In this document: piece by piece, positions 12,091 through 23,729 of the stretch | How the letters are laid out: each line of letters begins with the position of its first letter | How positions within the stretch are numbered: position 1 is the first letter of the stretch | Assembly (NCBI GenBank): GCA_023853785.1 | Contig: JAJIRX010000801.1 | Location: 1 to 64,000, forward strand | Direction: 5' to 3' | Source of the DNA: Psilocybe azurescens | Lineage: Eukaryota; Basidiomycota; Agaricomycetes; Agaricales; Agrocybaceae | Length of the DNA stretch: 64,000 nucleotides | The notes under the pieces: generated by a model | What the model was told of the DNA's origin: nothing | The model's database searches: none | The model's input: the letters and a program-made list of their open reading frames with translations, nothing else | Made by a program: the position numbers and the translations under genes

Positions 12091-12742
12091 TCTTTGGCCC
12101 CTGATCGTTGTAGCGTTTACGGATGCTTTCCCGAATGTCGTTTTCAGCCCCAGCGGCCGATATCACATCTCTTTTCTGGCTTGTTCGCCGCTTCTTACGA
12201 TTATCGTGGCCAGAAGTCTTTTTCTTCTCCAAGCGACGCTTGCGACTATCTGTCAAGGTTGGGGACTGCAAAGAATGGTTGGAGAAGTCGACCGATTGGA
12301 CAAAATTCAAGTCGGCCGGTGGGGGGATGTTGTACTTCGGTTCATAGATCGGGTGAAGCAGGGCTAGACTCTGGCACAGAGTCAAAGGCTAGTTCAATAT
12401 CGGAAGGTGAGTCCTCGGTCTCATAATCGCAGGTGATGGATGTGAACAGCGTGGAAGCCAAATCAAAGTCAGGGTTGGCAGCTGGGATGATATCAGGGGG
12501 AAAAACTTTATTTGAAAACATCTGTATCCCCACGCTGAGTAGGTGGCAAAAAATGATAAGTTAAACTGCTTACCATGTGCAAGCCAGCAACATTTGATAT
12601 TTCCTGAGTTCCTGATAATAAACTCCATCAGCCCGTCCAGTGGATTAGAAAGATAACGAAATGTAAATGAAAAAAGAAGGATCCGAGCATAGGCATGGCG
12701 CCAGCGTATTCCCGGGCACGTAGTATTTCTAGGCCATTCCAA
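12091..12742 (-). pseudogene. Probable N-terminal region of the TET/JBP pseudogene
   Basis: Lysine/arginine-rich coding sequence (SRKRRLEKKKTSGHDNRKKR, a plausible nuclear localisation signal) joins, through a frame change near 12380, to an acidic stretch with CDYETEDSPSDIELAFDSVP. A good intron (donor GTAAGCAG near 12583, acceptor CTACTCAG near 12537) precedes it, and a further open stretch begins at 12742. Assignment to the dioxygenase gene is by position and strand only. It could be a separate decayed gene. Confidence 0.4.
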
Positions 12743-12879
12743 TGCCTCGAAATAATGGATACAAGGAATGGGGAGGTTTTAAACAGAATGGATTCGTACC
12801 TTTCAAGTCATGAGGCATAGTGGTATCCGCTGAGTCTGTTTGAAGAATCAACAGATAACTTAGTAATCAATGTTGAACT

Positions 12880-13026
12880 CACCGTCTCGTGATCGTTACG
12901 TCAGCCGATCACGATAATCAAAATGATCACGGTCATTGAACTCACGTGACTGGAGTTCATACGATCGTTATGCGTTACCGATAAGGCTGTGCACCGCATC
13001 GTAACGGTCTTACGGGTGCCGTCCAG
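12880..13026. repeat. GATCACG-rich palindromic patch beside the 72-bp array
   Basis: Contains repeated GATCACG/CGTGATC words and the palindrome TCACGTGA just before the first array unit. It may be the unique junction of repeat copy A or a decayed inverted repeat. No gene is present. Confidence 0.35.
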
Positions 13027-14400
13027 TCCTATTCCACTCTCAGCGTGTAAGTGAATCGAATATCTGAGCTGATCGTGCGCGACTGACTGTCATGTGTCGT
13101 CATTTCCACTCTCAGCGCAGAGGAATCGAATATCTGAGCTGAACGTGTGAGACTGCTATTATGAATCGTCATTTACACTCTCAAACCATGCGTGAAACTA
13201 TTATCTGAGCTTTTCCCATAGTACTGACTGTCATTCGTGCCCATTTTCACTCACAAGTTGTGCGTTAATTCATGGTCTGGGGTATTTATACAGTACTCAC
13301 TGTCATACACCGTTATTTCCACATTGATTATCTGAAATATTTCTATCAAACAGACAGCCATGGGTCGCCCTTTCTACTCTCAGGAGTGCGTAAATAAAAT
13401 GTCTGAGCTTTTTCTATCATTGACTATCGTGATTTATCGTTTCTACTCTCAGCAAGGTCATAAATCCATTTTCTGGGCTGTTTCTACAGTACTGACTGTC
13501 ATTAATCGTCGTTTCCACTCTCAGTCCGTGCGTGAATCGATTATCTGAATTATTTCAGCCAACCTGACTATCGATATCGTCGTTCTCGCTCTCAGGATGT
13601 GCGCGAATCCATTGTTTGAGCTATTCTTGTCATAATTACTGTCATGCGTCCTGATAACTCTCAGGACGCTTTTGTGAAGCCATCTCTGAGCTATTTCTGT
13701 GGTACTGACCGTCATGCATGTCATTTCCACTGTCAGATTGTGCGTGAATCGGTTATTTGATTTTTTCTACCAAACTGACCGTCATGCCTCTTCCTTTCTG
13801 TTCCCAGTTTGTGCGCGAATCTATTATTTGAGATGTTCTACATAGCTGACTGTCCTGAGTTGTCGTTCCTACTTTCAGAACGTGCAGCGAAATAATTGTC
13901 GATACTTTTTCCTGCCAAACTGACCGTCATGCATCGTCGTTTCTGCTGTCAGTTGGTGAGTGATCCAGTTCTCTGCACTAGCTATACCAAACTGACTGTC
14001 ATGCACCGTTAGTTCCGCAATCAAGAAGTGTGTGAATTAATGATCTGGGATGTTTATATCAAACTGACTGTCGAGCGCCGTCAGTTCTGCGCCCAGGAAG
14101 TGCATGAATTCATAGTTTGGGCTGTTTATCACAAACTGACTGACACGCCGTCGTCGCTTTCCATTCTCAGAAAGTGAGTAAATCGAATGTCTACGCTGAT
14201 CCTGCCAACTTGACTGCCATGCGTCGTACCTTCTATATACAGGATGTGCGTAAAACCATTGTCTGAGCCGTTTCCACCGAACTGACTGTCATGCCTCGTC
14301 GTCCCACTCTCAGAAAGTTCATCAATATCCATTAAATCACATTTTCTTCCAAATCTGACCGTCGTGCATGGTTATTTTCACCCCAGGGACGCTCCGTATT
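13027..14400 (+). repeat. 72-bp tandem array A, about 19 diverged units
   Basis: Units of about 71-72 bp recur with the landmarks CCAAACTGACTGTCATGC, then CGTCATTTCCACTCTCAG, then GTGCGTGAATC and TTATCTGAGCTGTTTCTA. Units differ by scattered substitutions and small indels. The same family occurs at 16.8-17.4 kb (inverted) and 30.8-33.0 kb (same direction). The DNA after the array is also shared with the 33-kb copy, so the array is part of a larger duplicated unit. Confidence 0.9.
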
Positions 14401-15719
14401 CACCATGCAATCAATGGCGGACTTATGAAAAGCCACAGTTATACATGCCGGTTTTCACTCTCGGCCAGTCCATGTATTCCCTCGTCTTAGTTATTCTATC
14501 AAATTTACCGTTGTGCGTACACCAAGTAGCTACAGGAACTGTCAAGATGTGCTCGTTTGTCTGTTATAAGCTATTGTTTGTAGATTTCTATTTCCCTCGT
14601 CTGTTTGCATTCTGTACTACATTCGAAGTTAGTCGGAAACTTCTCTTGATGATCACGACGGCAAATTGAAAAATAAATCAGCTTCAAAGGTGATTAATAT
14701 GGCATATAATATAGTTCAATTACAATGAAGACAGCAATTAGCACGATTTGCCGGCATTAATAGGAGAAAACGGCCCTGCGCGTGGTACAAAACAGCGCCC
14801 GCCCGATATGCAACCCGAGAACAGCGAATGACGATTGCTCACCCATCGAACCTGTACTATACTGATCCTCTCCTGCTCCTAGGATGTGTGCGTTTGAATA
14901 CACGGCTCCATTCCAGTTGCGAGTTCATGAGAGTGCTTATCAGTAATAGCGAACTCATGCGTTGTCGACATTCCGGCGATAATGTTTGTATATTGAGGCC
15001 TTGATGTCCTGCACATTATCGTCAGCGCTGGAGAGTCGGTTGTCATTGTAGGCATTGAATAATATGGGGAAAGCGGGTTGGGTTGTGCAAAGTGATGTTG
15101 CAGTTGTATTGCCATTATGATTTATATGACATTTATTCTATTGCTACCTAAAAACTTAGCTAACTAATGTTCGTTGGATTGATTATGCGTGGGCTCATTT
15201 CGAGTCATTATCAATTATGGTTCAGCTCTCTCGATTATGATATGGATATATCATGTCGCTTCCTGAAAATTTTATGGAGCCATATATGCTTTTTAGACTT
15301 TATTAATAGCTGTACTATGGTGTGTGTAGCACTTCTACAGTTTGTGCGCGAGTTTGACGCCCGTCCACGGGTGTCGCTTTTCAGCACCGCCACCAAACGT
15401 GGCCGTTCAGAATTTATATTTGCTATAGTACTTCGATCAAAGACAGTGTGCTCATTTTTAAGAGATTCAAATGCTAATAAAGCACATTTATTTTTTTATA
15501 CCTCTTAGATATCCAAGCCTCGGCCTATGAAGAAGCCACAAGTCATCGATTCGACAATTGTTGACCATTCCTACGATTTTTTTATCATAACACAGCCATC
15601 GAAATCGCCAAAAACGTAGTTGCCACAGAAATATCTCCACTACCTTATTCTATGACACTTAGTCAAAAATACTCCCGTATATTACAAATAAAACATATTC
15701 TCAGAAATCTGTGTCAGTG
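14401..15719. repeat. Array-flanking segment, duplicated at 33.0-33.7 kb
   Basis: Blocks such as TTCACCATGCAA, GTCAAGATGTGCTCGTTTGT, CGACGGCAAATTGAAAAATA and TTTGACGCCCGTCCACGG recur in the same order and direction after array C. Copy C lacks parts that are present here (about 14.76-15.35 kb). Short open frames exist in both copies but show no conserved protein, so this is called non-coding repeat. Confidence 0.75.
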
Positions 15720-16135
15720 CATGTCAGTGCAAAGGGTGGATTGACCAGCACGGACATTTCTCTTTGCCCAAGTTCGGCCTATTAAGAACCTGAAGAGCCA
15801 AATATGGAGGAGAGGAGAAAGGATTTAGAAGTGGGTTCGGTGAGGACGCCTGAGTAAGCTGGTTGGGATAAAGATAGCGTAAGCAACGGGAAGGTGAGTG
15901 TGAGTTCGCCGTTGCACGTTTGCAACCCGGTTCAATGATTACGCTGATATGCATCGTTATTGGTGCGTCTATGTACAGTCGAACTTGTCATAAGCCATCC
16001 TGTTGGACATTGGTGGACAGTTCAGACCATCGATTATGATAGGGTATGAGTTGATGGAGACAGGTTAAAATTAGGTTCAGAAAATTCAAAACCGAAATCT
16101 TCAATAAAATGCCATGTTTCTTAGCAGACACCATT
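15720..16135. repeat. Repeat R1, three copies in the window
   Basis: This segment, with GTAAGCTGGTTGGGATAAAG and GAGTGTGAGTTCGCCGTTGC, is found again at about 33770-34080 in the same direction and at about 47870-48260 inverted. In all three places it sits between the array side and the PTH11-like gene side of the larger repeat. No coding potential is shared among the copies. Confidence 0.8.
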
Positions 16136-16360
16136 TTGAAGGGCACAGGTTTTTTACCACGGCAGAGACGTGTGGGGGCGTGCGGGGGCGTGCAAAACTG
16201 GGGGGCGTGCAAGGGGCGTGCAGGGGCTGGGGGTGCATATCTGCGGATGGGCGTGCAATGTTGGAACGTATTGCTGCTGGGGCGTGCAGAGGCTGGGGCG
16301 TGCATATCTGCGGATGGGCGTGCAATATTGGAAGGTATTACTGTTGGGTGCTTAAATGAG
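16136..16360 (+). repeat. GGGGCGTGCA-rich G-runs with a 67-bp duplication
   Basis: The motif GGGGCGTGC recurs many times. A block containing TGCATATCTGCGGATGGGCG occurs twice, 67 bp apart (the CTGCGGATGG cores are at 16241 and 16308). Similar G-rich motifs return at 18950-19050 and, on the opposite strand, at 19525-19565. The closely spaced G-runs could form G-quadruplexes; that is inference. Confidence 0.65.
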
Positions 16361-16804
16361 CGTTAGAGTACAAGTTTAGTATATGTCTAAGCTGTACTCG
16401 TTATGGATTGTAGTAGCTACTTCTTTGCTAATAAGCGTCTAGAACGTATATTTATCTTGGGTGTCTTAACAGGAGCCTGAGATTTTTGCATACATAATCA
16501 GGACCCGTCTTGAGATGTAAATATCAGAGAAAAATCAAGACAATGAAGGTAGCAAGGAATATGCACCATAAGCTCAGTTTCACTCCCTCACGGTCTCCGT
16601 GATTGTAATACTCTGGTAATCCAAAATAAAGTCCTAATCTTGATGTTCTCGTACATCTAGACCCCATTGATAATTTCCAGCAACCCCAGCACAGCGAGAC
16701 ACTTTGAACATTGCTTCTCACAAGCATTGCAAACTGTCCCTGCTTATATTAATTTCCAAGATTCTGGATAGTATTTTTGTGCCTTGAACATAAACGTGTT
16801 TAAA
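16361..16804. other. Intergenic segment, nothing recognised
   Basis: No exon, RNA gene or repeat family was recognised. Only incidental short frames are present. Confidence 0.35.
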
Positions 16805-17430
16805 AACCCTTGAATGACAGTCAGTACTGTAGAAGTAGCTCAGACAATAAATTCACAAACTTGCTGAGAATAGAAATGACAAGGCATGAAAGTCAGTTTA
16901 GTAGACACAACTCAGACATTGTATTGGCACACTTCCTGGGAGTGGAAACGACGATGCGTGACAGTCAGTGTTGTAGAAACAGCCCATATAATGGATTCAC
17001 ACACAGGCTAAGAGTGGAAATGGCGATGTATGACAGTCAGTACAGTAGAAATTACTCAGACAATGGATTAACGCACAGTCCAAGAGTGGATACGACGACG
17101 CATGACGGTTAGTTTGGCAAGCTCAGCTCAGATAATTGATTCATATACAGGCTGAGAGCGGGAGTAATGATGCATGACGGTAAGTTTGGCAAGCTCAGCT
17201 CAGATACTCAATTCACGTACAGGCTGAGAGTGGAAATAACGACGCATGACAATCAGGACCATGAAAATAGCTCAGACAATGGTTTCACGCACTTCCTGAG
17301 AGAAGAATCACTATGCATGACAGTCAGTTTGGCAAGATGAGTTCAGATAATCGATTCATGTACAGGATGAGAATGGCAATGACAACAACTGACAGTCAGT
17401 ACTGTATAAATGGCTCAGATATTTTATATG
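16805..17430 (-). repeat. 72-bp tandem array B, about 9 units, inverted
   Basis: Reverse complement of the arrays at 13 and 31 kb: units read GCATGACAGTCAGTTTGGCA, then CAGCTCAGATAATTGATTC, then CTGAGAGTGGAAATGACGA. Read on the + strand the array is largely open in one frame from an ATG at 16810, because 72 bp equals 24 codons. No promoter or conserved start supports a gene. Confidence 0.85.
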
Positions 17431-18893
17431 ACATTATTTTCTGGAAAAATTCGAACACTCTGCGCCTTTTCGGTAGTGCGTACAGAATTGGCGGGTCTGA
17501 TGGGGTGATCACTATTTTTTGTAGATTCTCCAGGCTGTAGTGTAGATCACGGTTTGTGTAACTTTACTCAGATAGTATTCAGAGTCTCCGCAATCAGCTT
17601 GGGAGTCATATTTTTCTGTATGTTGGTTTGGCAACAATATTCCTCTTGGTATATTGTGTTTGTATTTAGCACGGCCTATCACTCACATTGTGGTAATAGC
17701 TATCGAGGGCCTTGGTTGACGCAACAACGAAATGAGTACCTGGCACAAGCTTGGACACACAGTATTAAGTGACTACATACAATGTACGTACATTCTGCAC
17801 TGTACAGCGTATAACATACTACGTATACGCAACACCGTACTACGTACTACGTACAACATACAAGCTGCATTGTATGTTGGACAATGTATTAAATACTGCA
17901 TGCTACACTGTACTAAATATCAATCTCGGAAATAATATATTTGATACACAGAAAAACGTCACGTCATCCCGCATCTGAAGAGATGTGTCCAGTTGAGTGG
18001 ATATATTGTCAGGCCTCAACTGAATCAAGTACGTTTCGCCACCTCTTGCTCTTGCTCTTGCTCTTTTAATAACACTTTGAGCTGAGATACTGTTCAAAAC
18101 TCCAGGCAATGGGTACCTGTGCATCATCGTGCGCACGGGGTTTGACACCGCTCAGGGCCAGCTTGTGTGAATTTATAAAAAGAGCGTGAACGTTGGAAAG
18201 TTAGAGGGGAAATGACCGAGCTGCTACCATTCTTCGACCTCCTATGAAGCCACAAATTTTAACTTTTGGATCGGAAATTTTATAAAACTATTCACTCTTT
18301 AATCTTACCAGTGGCTTTTATGTCCAATTCCTAGTCGAAAATTGAATATCAAGACTCGGACTGTCAGGATTGTCATTCACTTAAAGCTCAAGGCCCTATG
18401 ATGCTCCTCTTTAGTCTTTCTACCGCAAAAGAGTATACTTGAATATACCAGCTTATTTAGCCCCCTCCCTCAAGTCCATTTAGCAAAGAAACATCTTCCA
18501 TTAAAAGTTGACTCAAGCGCTAAGTCCTCACAGTTAGCAATGAACAATATGCAGTAACTCCGTAAGTTAGGTGCTCCTTGGCTATCTATGACTAATGGCT
18601 CAATTGATCAATGTTTCAACATCTAACGTACGATTGTCACATTCAAACATACCACTGGTATATACCACCTGCCTGGTTTGGTTATACCAGGTGGTACTCC
18701 TTTGGTTTGGGCAAAAACCACAGCATAAGTGAACTATATCAACAAAAAGTTAGAATTTATTGCTGCCATTGGCAGCACTGAGTTCGATTTGATGTAAAGT
18801 ACCGAGTAAGGAGTACAAACGTGCCCAAGACCTGGGAATACAGCATATGTTTATAGTGTTCGAATTTTTTCCAGAAAATAATGTCATAATTTT
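17427..18893. repeat. Segment bounded by a roughly 37-bp inverted repeat
   Basis: TATGACATTATTTTCTGG followed by AAAAATTCGAACACT at 17427-17463 is mirrored at about 18853-18893. Inside are a TACGTA-rich patch (about 17780-17900) and a CTCTTG microsatellite (about 18042-18064). A small hairpin with TACCACCTG and CAGGTGGTA arms lies at 18663-18696. The two arms also abut array units on both sides. The segment may be an insertion that split an array; no coding gene is visible. Confidence 0.5.
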
Positions 18894-19060
18894 ATTTATG
18901 CACTTCCTGAGAATGAAAATGATGATGCATATCACTCAGGGAGAAAGCTGTAGTAGGGGCGTGCAGGGGCGTGCGTGGGGAGTGAAAATGGGGCATGCAC
19001 TGCATGGGGCGTGAGTGGGGCATGCACCGGGGCGTACAGGGCGTGCATATGTCACGCTGG
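18894..19060. repeat. Single array unit and GGGGCGTGC G-rich patch
   Basis: About 18893-18945 is one 72-bp family unit (CACTTCCTGAGAATGAAAAT and GATGCAT). It is followed by GGGGCGTGCAGGGGCGTGCG and similar words to about 19050. This repeats the association of the array family with the G-rich motif seen at 16.1-17.4 kb. Confidence 0.55.
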
Positions 19061-20059
19061 GTATAAGTGGTTTTAAAGGTGATATAGCAAAATACAGGTT
19101 AATATACTTGCAATAATATTTACCAAGTCGTTAAGCGCCCGTTTACCCAGAGTTTTTTTACCTTGATTAGACGATGTTGATGACTTGTGTTCTCCCTTTG
19201 ATACTTACCTTATTTTGACCTTAGTAAATAAAAAATTTGAGCTACATTTTTTTAGATACTCTTATATATATTACAAACACTGGATCATTACATTTAAATG
19301 TGTAAAAGGTATCCTGCAGGTTGTGTGGTACATTGAACATGAGTCAAACACATTTACAAGGCGAAGGCCACGTGTTACTCTGTCACACAATACAACCAAC
19401 TTAATTAAAAGACACTTGCTGAACGCACACACGTTCCTAGTGAGATAATTATGACAAAGGACTCATGTATACACCACCTAACTACTATTAAATGTACCTG
19501 TACACGATATACGTCGACCAGAATATGCACGCCCGCACGCCCCATCTTGCACGCCCCCTGCCACGGCTTTTTCCCTTTGGCCCATTTTGAACGGTGCTTG
19601 AGCGTTTGGAAAACCCTTTCTAGCCTTCAGCGCCCGACCTACTGGCCCATGAGGCACTATGGCATGTCCCCTATGTATCATAGGCCCTCGCTTCACTCTC
19701 ATGACAGACCTCAATGCTCGTTCTAACTTAGGTAGGATTACCACGAGACTACTTACTCTTATATCTTGAATTTAATTTGCTGATTCCATGTAGGGAGTCT
19801 GAGAAAATTAAAGAGGGGAATAGAGATAAGGCTCGTCTTGTAATGCAAATATTTTCCTTAAAAACTACTTTATGGGCTAAGATTTACTGTGCATAATATC
19901 ACAGTTGAACTGAAACAAGTTCGGTATGCTAAAATATACCAAAAATGGCACTATACTGACTCCAAAACCTATGGGTTTTTTCTTTCTAGGGGTATGGGTT
20001 ATTGAGTATCTTAGACTTATGGGAACTTAATATGAGTTGCATTTCCTTGCGAACCAAGT
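19061..20059. repeat. Flank of PTH11-like copy A, shared with 47.3-47.9 kb
   Basis: From about 19540 onward the sequence matches 47860-47330 in reverse complement: GCTTGAGCGTTTGGAAAACC, CGACCTACTGGCCCA, and GGTATGGGTTATTGAGTATC with GCATTTCCTTGCGAACCAAG. No coding frame is conserved between the copies. The first part (19061-19520) shows nothing recognised. Confidence 0.65.
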
Positions 20060-21313
20060 CGGTGGATCAAAAGCCTATTGGGTATAATATACAACTACCA
20101 TATCTCGAACACTGACACATTGTTAGGGTCTATGTCAATTCTTCATGGTATCGCCATCTCCTCAACAAGTCTACGCCTTGAGAACCAACGTAGAACTCGA
20201 CGCCTGTGGTGGGACGATTATACTACCATTATTCCAGCCATTACCGATTGCCTAAACATCGCCATGTTGTGGTTGGCGTCTGAGGAATATTACAAGTAAG
20301 TGTTTATCTAGCTGAGACGCTGACATGGATAATAGCATTCTTATGTATTATCCAGAGAAGACAGAGCATTATTCAGTTACTTTCGTTCCTCTTTCTTTGC
20401 CACGATTAATTGGTATGTGAAGCAATGAATCATTAATCACTACTCTTATTGTCTAACCATTCATACCACACATTTATAGGTGGTCTCAAATCAGCCTAGC
20501 CCTTGCAGTTGTCTGGATTACACTCGTTTGGTCAAGGTCACGATGACTGGCTATTGCCATGGCCATTGGATTTTTTTGTTTTTGGGTCACGCTCCTAGTT
20601 GAGATGACAGTGGCATGCGCTGTCCCCACACCAAGTGGCAGTTTGCCAATTCCCATTTTCCCAAATTCTCATCTGTGGGCCAGCCTCTCGAGTGACAGTT
20701 GGGAATACAGTTTGTCAGTCGTTGCAACTTTGCAGTTTGTGCAATTGACTAGTTCTCATTAAGATTACATGTGGCAGTGGATGTGATTGGCGATATTACA
20801 CTGATCACAATACCCGTACATCAGCCATGGGACATCAATTTTATTGCGAACAAGCGTCTTCGGGTACGGCTGGTATTCTCTGCCAACTCAATAACCCTGA
20901 TCGGGTCTATTGCTCTCTGTACCGTCTCATATGGTGGATATGTTGTTGGACCCGGCGCTCTTGTGGTATGGATAATGACATGTCATGCCGAAGTGAGCTA
21001 CTCTTCCCATATCCACAGCCACAAACTAGAATACTGATTCATTTAATTAAAGAAGCCGTGAGGTATAATTACATCCAATCTACTTGTGCTGGTTTGCTTG
21101 TTTCTCGGCCGTGTTTCAAATGACCAAGGCGACATTAATGCTGGTGACATTCATATTACGCCGCATTGGAGTCATCAGGAACCTGTGAGTGAAAAATCTA
21201 AGCCATCCAATTCTCTTGTCAGCCTGTCCCTATCAGCACTAGAAGTTGCAGGTGTGAAAAGACCAGATAGTTTGTCTTCAGGTCATAGTGGAGAAACAGG
21301 ATATGACGTTTGA
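20060..21313 (+). pseudogene. PTH11-like rhodopsin-domain membrane protein, copy A
   Basis: Fungal PTH11/rhodopsin-domain proteins are seven-helix plasma-membrane proteins thought to act as receptors. The first helix and the family hallmark are visible as LLGSMSILHGIAISS then RRTRRLWWDDYTTIIPAI (about 20100-20260). A later part (20771-21037) has DVIGDITLITIPV, then LRVRLVFSANSITLIGSIAL and a charged turn before the next helix. The tail about 21040-21310 has LLVSRPC and a Ser-rich end with ISPVGLSLSAL in the sister copy. Stops and frame changes between these blocks, compared with the copy at 45-46.7 kb, indicate a pseudogene. Some gaps may be introns. Confidence 0.65.
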
Positions 21314-22479
21314 GAACTTATGTATTGGCAGTATGGTGAAAATCTGTACTTGCTTCTCCTCGTTCTGCACACAGTAATTATTTGGAAAAACACGCACGTG
21401 CTCCTCCTAGTTCTCTTATACATCATGCATCATGCATGCAGTAACTACTACATACTCACTATTCTATGGTGACGGCCGGCGAGAGGAAAACGTGAGGGAA
21501 ACAAGTGAGAAAGTACTATGTATCGACACTGCAGCTCGTCTATAGTCTATGCTACCTTATCAGGACCCTTGGTTACTGTCTATTGTCCCATCTGCGCCGC
21601 GACGGGCTTCGGTGGGTCTCTTGAAGCGTTAAAGATGGTGTCATCATGTTTTTAAGACTCGTTAATAATAATCTACACTACTTTAATAAAGTAGCAAATT
21701 CAGAATCCAGGGACAGCCAGCAATTATTAGTATGCGACACAGAATAATCATTTCACGCACTCTTTTCGAATTATTGAATTTCTGTTTCTGTCTCGAGGGT
21801 CACTCTTCATTCTTCACTGTAGCTATAATTCTGGGCTACAGTCCATTGACAAATATTAGCTTCTCCTTATTCACAGACTCTGAGTCGTTCTGTCATTTCA
21901 CTCCGATAGAAAGGTGGAGAGTCCCATCAGCACCTTATATAATCAGTTCATTTGTGCGTTTGTGCAGCGTGCTCGTAGAGAGATTGTCCAATGTGAGCGC
22001 TGGAATATTCATTCCACATGCTCATGAGTAAATTGGATCCTTAACCGAGAGACAGGGATGTCATTACGAAAGTGGAGTTGTCTCCACACAACCTCTTTGA
22101 CATGTAAGTAGTGTTCTTGGGAGTACACAACATCAGCACTCAGCGCTCGCGGTGAATTGAAGCGCAAAGAAAGTTGTCGAACACTGGCAGAAGCAAGCCT
22201 GCAAGACTCTCTGCGGCCGTGGGGGTTCAAGTTGTCAGCAGTAAACGGAATTGCGAGTGCTGCTAGCAGATTATTTTGCTGAATTGAAATTGAACTGACG
22301 ATAGGAATGAACTCAGTGTGGGAACGGGAGCGGGAATGGCAACAGGAAATGAAGGAGAAAAAAAAAGAGCGACTGAAGACAAAGGCAAAAAGCAAAAAAA
22401 AAAAAAATAAGCCTGGATTACAATGTAAGGTATTCGTATGTGCTCTCCTCCCTTCTAAAAACCCAATCCATTAATCCAC
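21314..22479. other. Intergenic DNA shared with 43.7-44.9 kb
   Basis: Non-coding, but homologous in reverse complement to the spacer between RPN7 and the PTH11-like copy at 44 kb. The block CTGAGTCGTTCTG, CATTTCACT, then AGTCCCATCAGCACCTT near 21880-21940 recurs around 44440-44510, and the CATCATGCATCATGCAT patch near 21425 recurs near 44915. This ties the PTH11-like and proteasome fragments into one duplicated block. Confidence 0.6.
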
Positions 22480-22529
22480 TAACACACTAACACACCAACC
22501 CCAACCCCAACCCAACACCTAGCCTCTGC

Positions 22530-22668
22530 ATGCCCCCAAGCAGCACATTGCTTCACAAGCACCTCGTACTGCATGTTCTTGAGCAATGGGTTTGTGCTGT
22601 GCACGAGGCTGTGCGCCATGTCGATCTTGCATGAGAGCTGGGAGAGGGATACAAAATGGGAGAGGTTG
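22530..22668 (-). pseudogene. RPN7: RPN7 (26S proteasome lid) last-exon fragment
   Basis: RPN7 (PSMD6) is a PCI-domain subunit of the proteasome regulatory-particle lid. This exon starts after a CTCACAG acceptor and encodes LSHFVSLSQLSCKIDMAHSL followed by VHSTNPLLKNMQYEVLVK, the C-terminal PCI/winged-helix end of RPN7. The intron before it, with a 12-base G run on the + strand at 22741-22752, resembles that of the longer copy at 42-43.6 kb. All upstream exons are missing, and the frame runs on past the expected end. It is a fragment. Confidence 0.8.
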
Positions 22669-22880
22669 CTGTGAGCCGAATCAAAGGAAAGCAAACACAG
22701 ACACAAGAGGAGGGGAGGCAGGAGGCGGGGGGAAAGAGAAGGGGGGGGGGGGAGCAAGGAGTGCTAGCAAGGAGAAGAAATAAAGCAACACACATCCACA
22801 AACTCCGGCGCTCACGCCCGAACGCAGCGCTCAGACCTGATCTCATCATTGATCTAACCCATGATTACTCCTCTGCCCAG

Positions 22881-23240
22881 TCCACACACTCCTGGACTAC
22901 TTCGCCGCAATCCTGGACTTCCAGAAGTGCAGATAAAAGTGCTGACAGACAATATCGTCTGTGAAGAAAGAAAAGAAGAGAAGCGCATCTTCCTGAATGG
23001 GCCGTGCATACACTCTTTTATTGTCATAATTTTAATTTTTGGTTTTCGTATGCTAAGTTATTGTTATCATACATACAGACAACTTGAGTCCCGCCAGTAC
23101 CCGCTTGCACTGATGTTCATCAACACCCTGCTCACTGAGCTCAAGTGGCTCAACAACAAGATGATCCCCACGGAGGTGTACTTCCTTGAGAGCTGCATGT
23201 ATTGTGGGATGGGCAACGTGCCAAGGCCAAGGTGCTCTTT
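22881..23240 (+). pseudogene. RPN6: RPN6 (26S proteasome lid) fragment, copy 1
   Basis: RPN6 (PSMD11) is the lid subunit that clamps the lid to the core particle. After a CTGCCCAG acceptor, the sequence reads LDYFAAILDFQK, then stop codons. It resumes after the intron with QLESRQYPLALMFINTLLTE and LNNKMIPTEVYFLESCMY. In the fuller copy at 41 kb the same exons read DYFIAFPDSQKVQM and TLLTELKRLNDKMILTEVHL. Nonsense codons and missing 5' and 3' exons make this a pseudogene. It is divergent from, and only about 210 bp from, the RPN7 fragment. Confidence 0.8.
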
Positions 23241-23729
23241 CTCCTCCCCTTCCCTTCTTCTACTATACTTACTATTCAAGTGGTTACCTTTCTTGTAGTG
23301 ACTAAGGAACGTGCTGGTAATAGGACCTTAGATTGATCTGACATTTGGTAATTGAGTAACCAGTAGATAGATTATTCTATTCATTGAATAATTGAGTTAC
23401 CTACCAATCCTACGGTTTTCACTTGTTTGCTTTCGACAATAATAAGGTCTAAAAATGTACAAGAAAGGCAATAGCATTTATTGAAATCTATGGACTGCAG
23501 TGCCTACTCGTTTTGCATGATGGACCGATCATAGAACCATGGACGATTTCATAATAAGCTACGTGGCGGAGTCCGAACTGGAGACAGGATGATAACGTGG
23601 GATTCTGAGGTGCCTGAACTAATGCCTAGTTCTCTCCCCAGCATTATCACCCAACATCCAGCTCACACTCATAATCCCTCTTATTCAACGTGCCGTTCTC
23701 GTTAAAAGGTAGATTCCTCAATAGAGAGT

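Noticed and set aside
14401..15719. Possible genes in the array flank (for example a 113-codon frame at 15167-15508)
   Set aside because: The duplicate at 33 kb does not conserve the frames, so they are unlikely to be coding.
15120..16135. LTR retrotransposon remnants
   Set aside because: No terminal direct repeats, primer-binding site or pol motifs were found; the homology is explained by the segmental duplication.
22496..22517. CCAACCCCAACCCCAACCC considered as telomeric repeat
   Set aside because: Too short and not the TTAGGG/CCCTAA pattern usual in basidiomycetes; simple sequence at the end of an RPN7 fragment.
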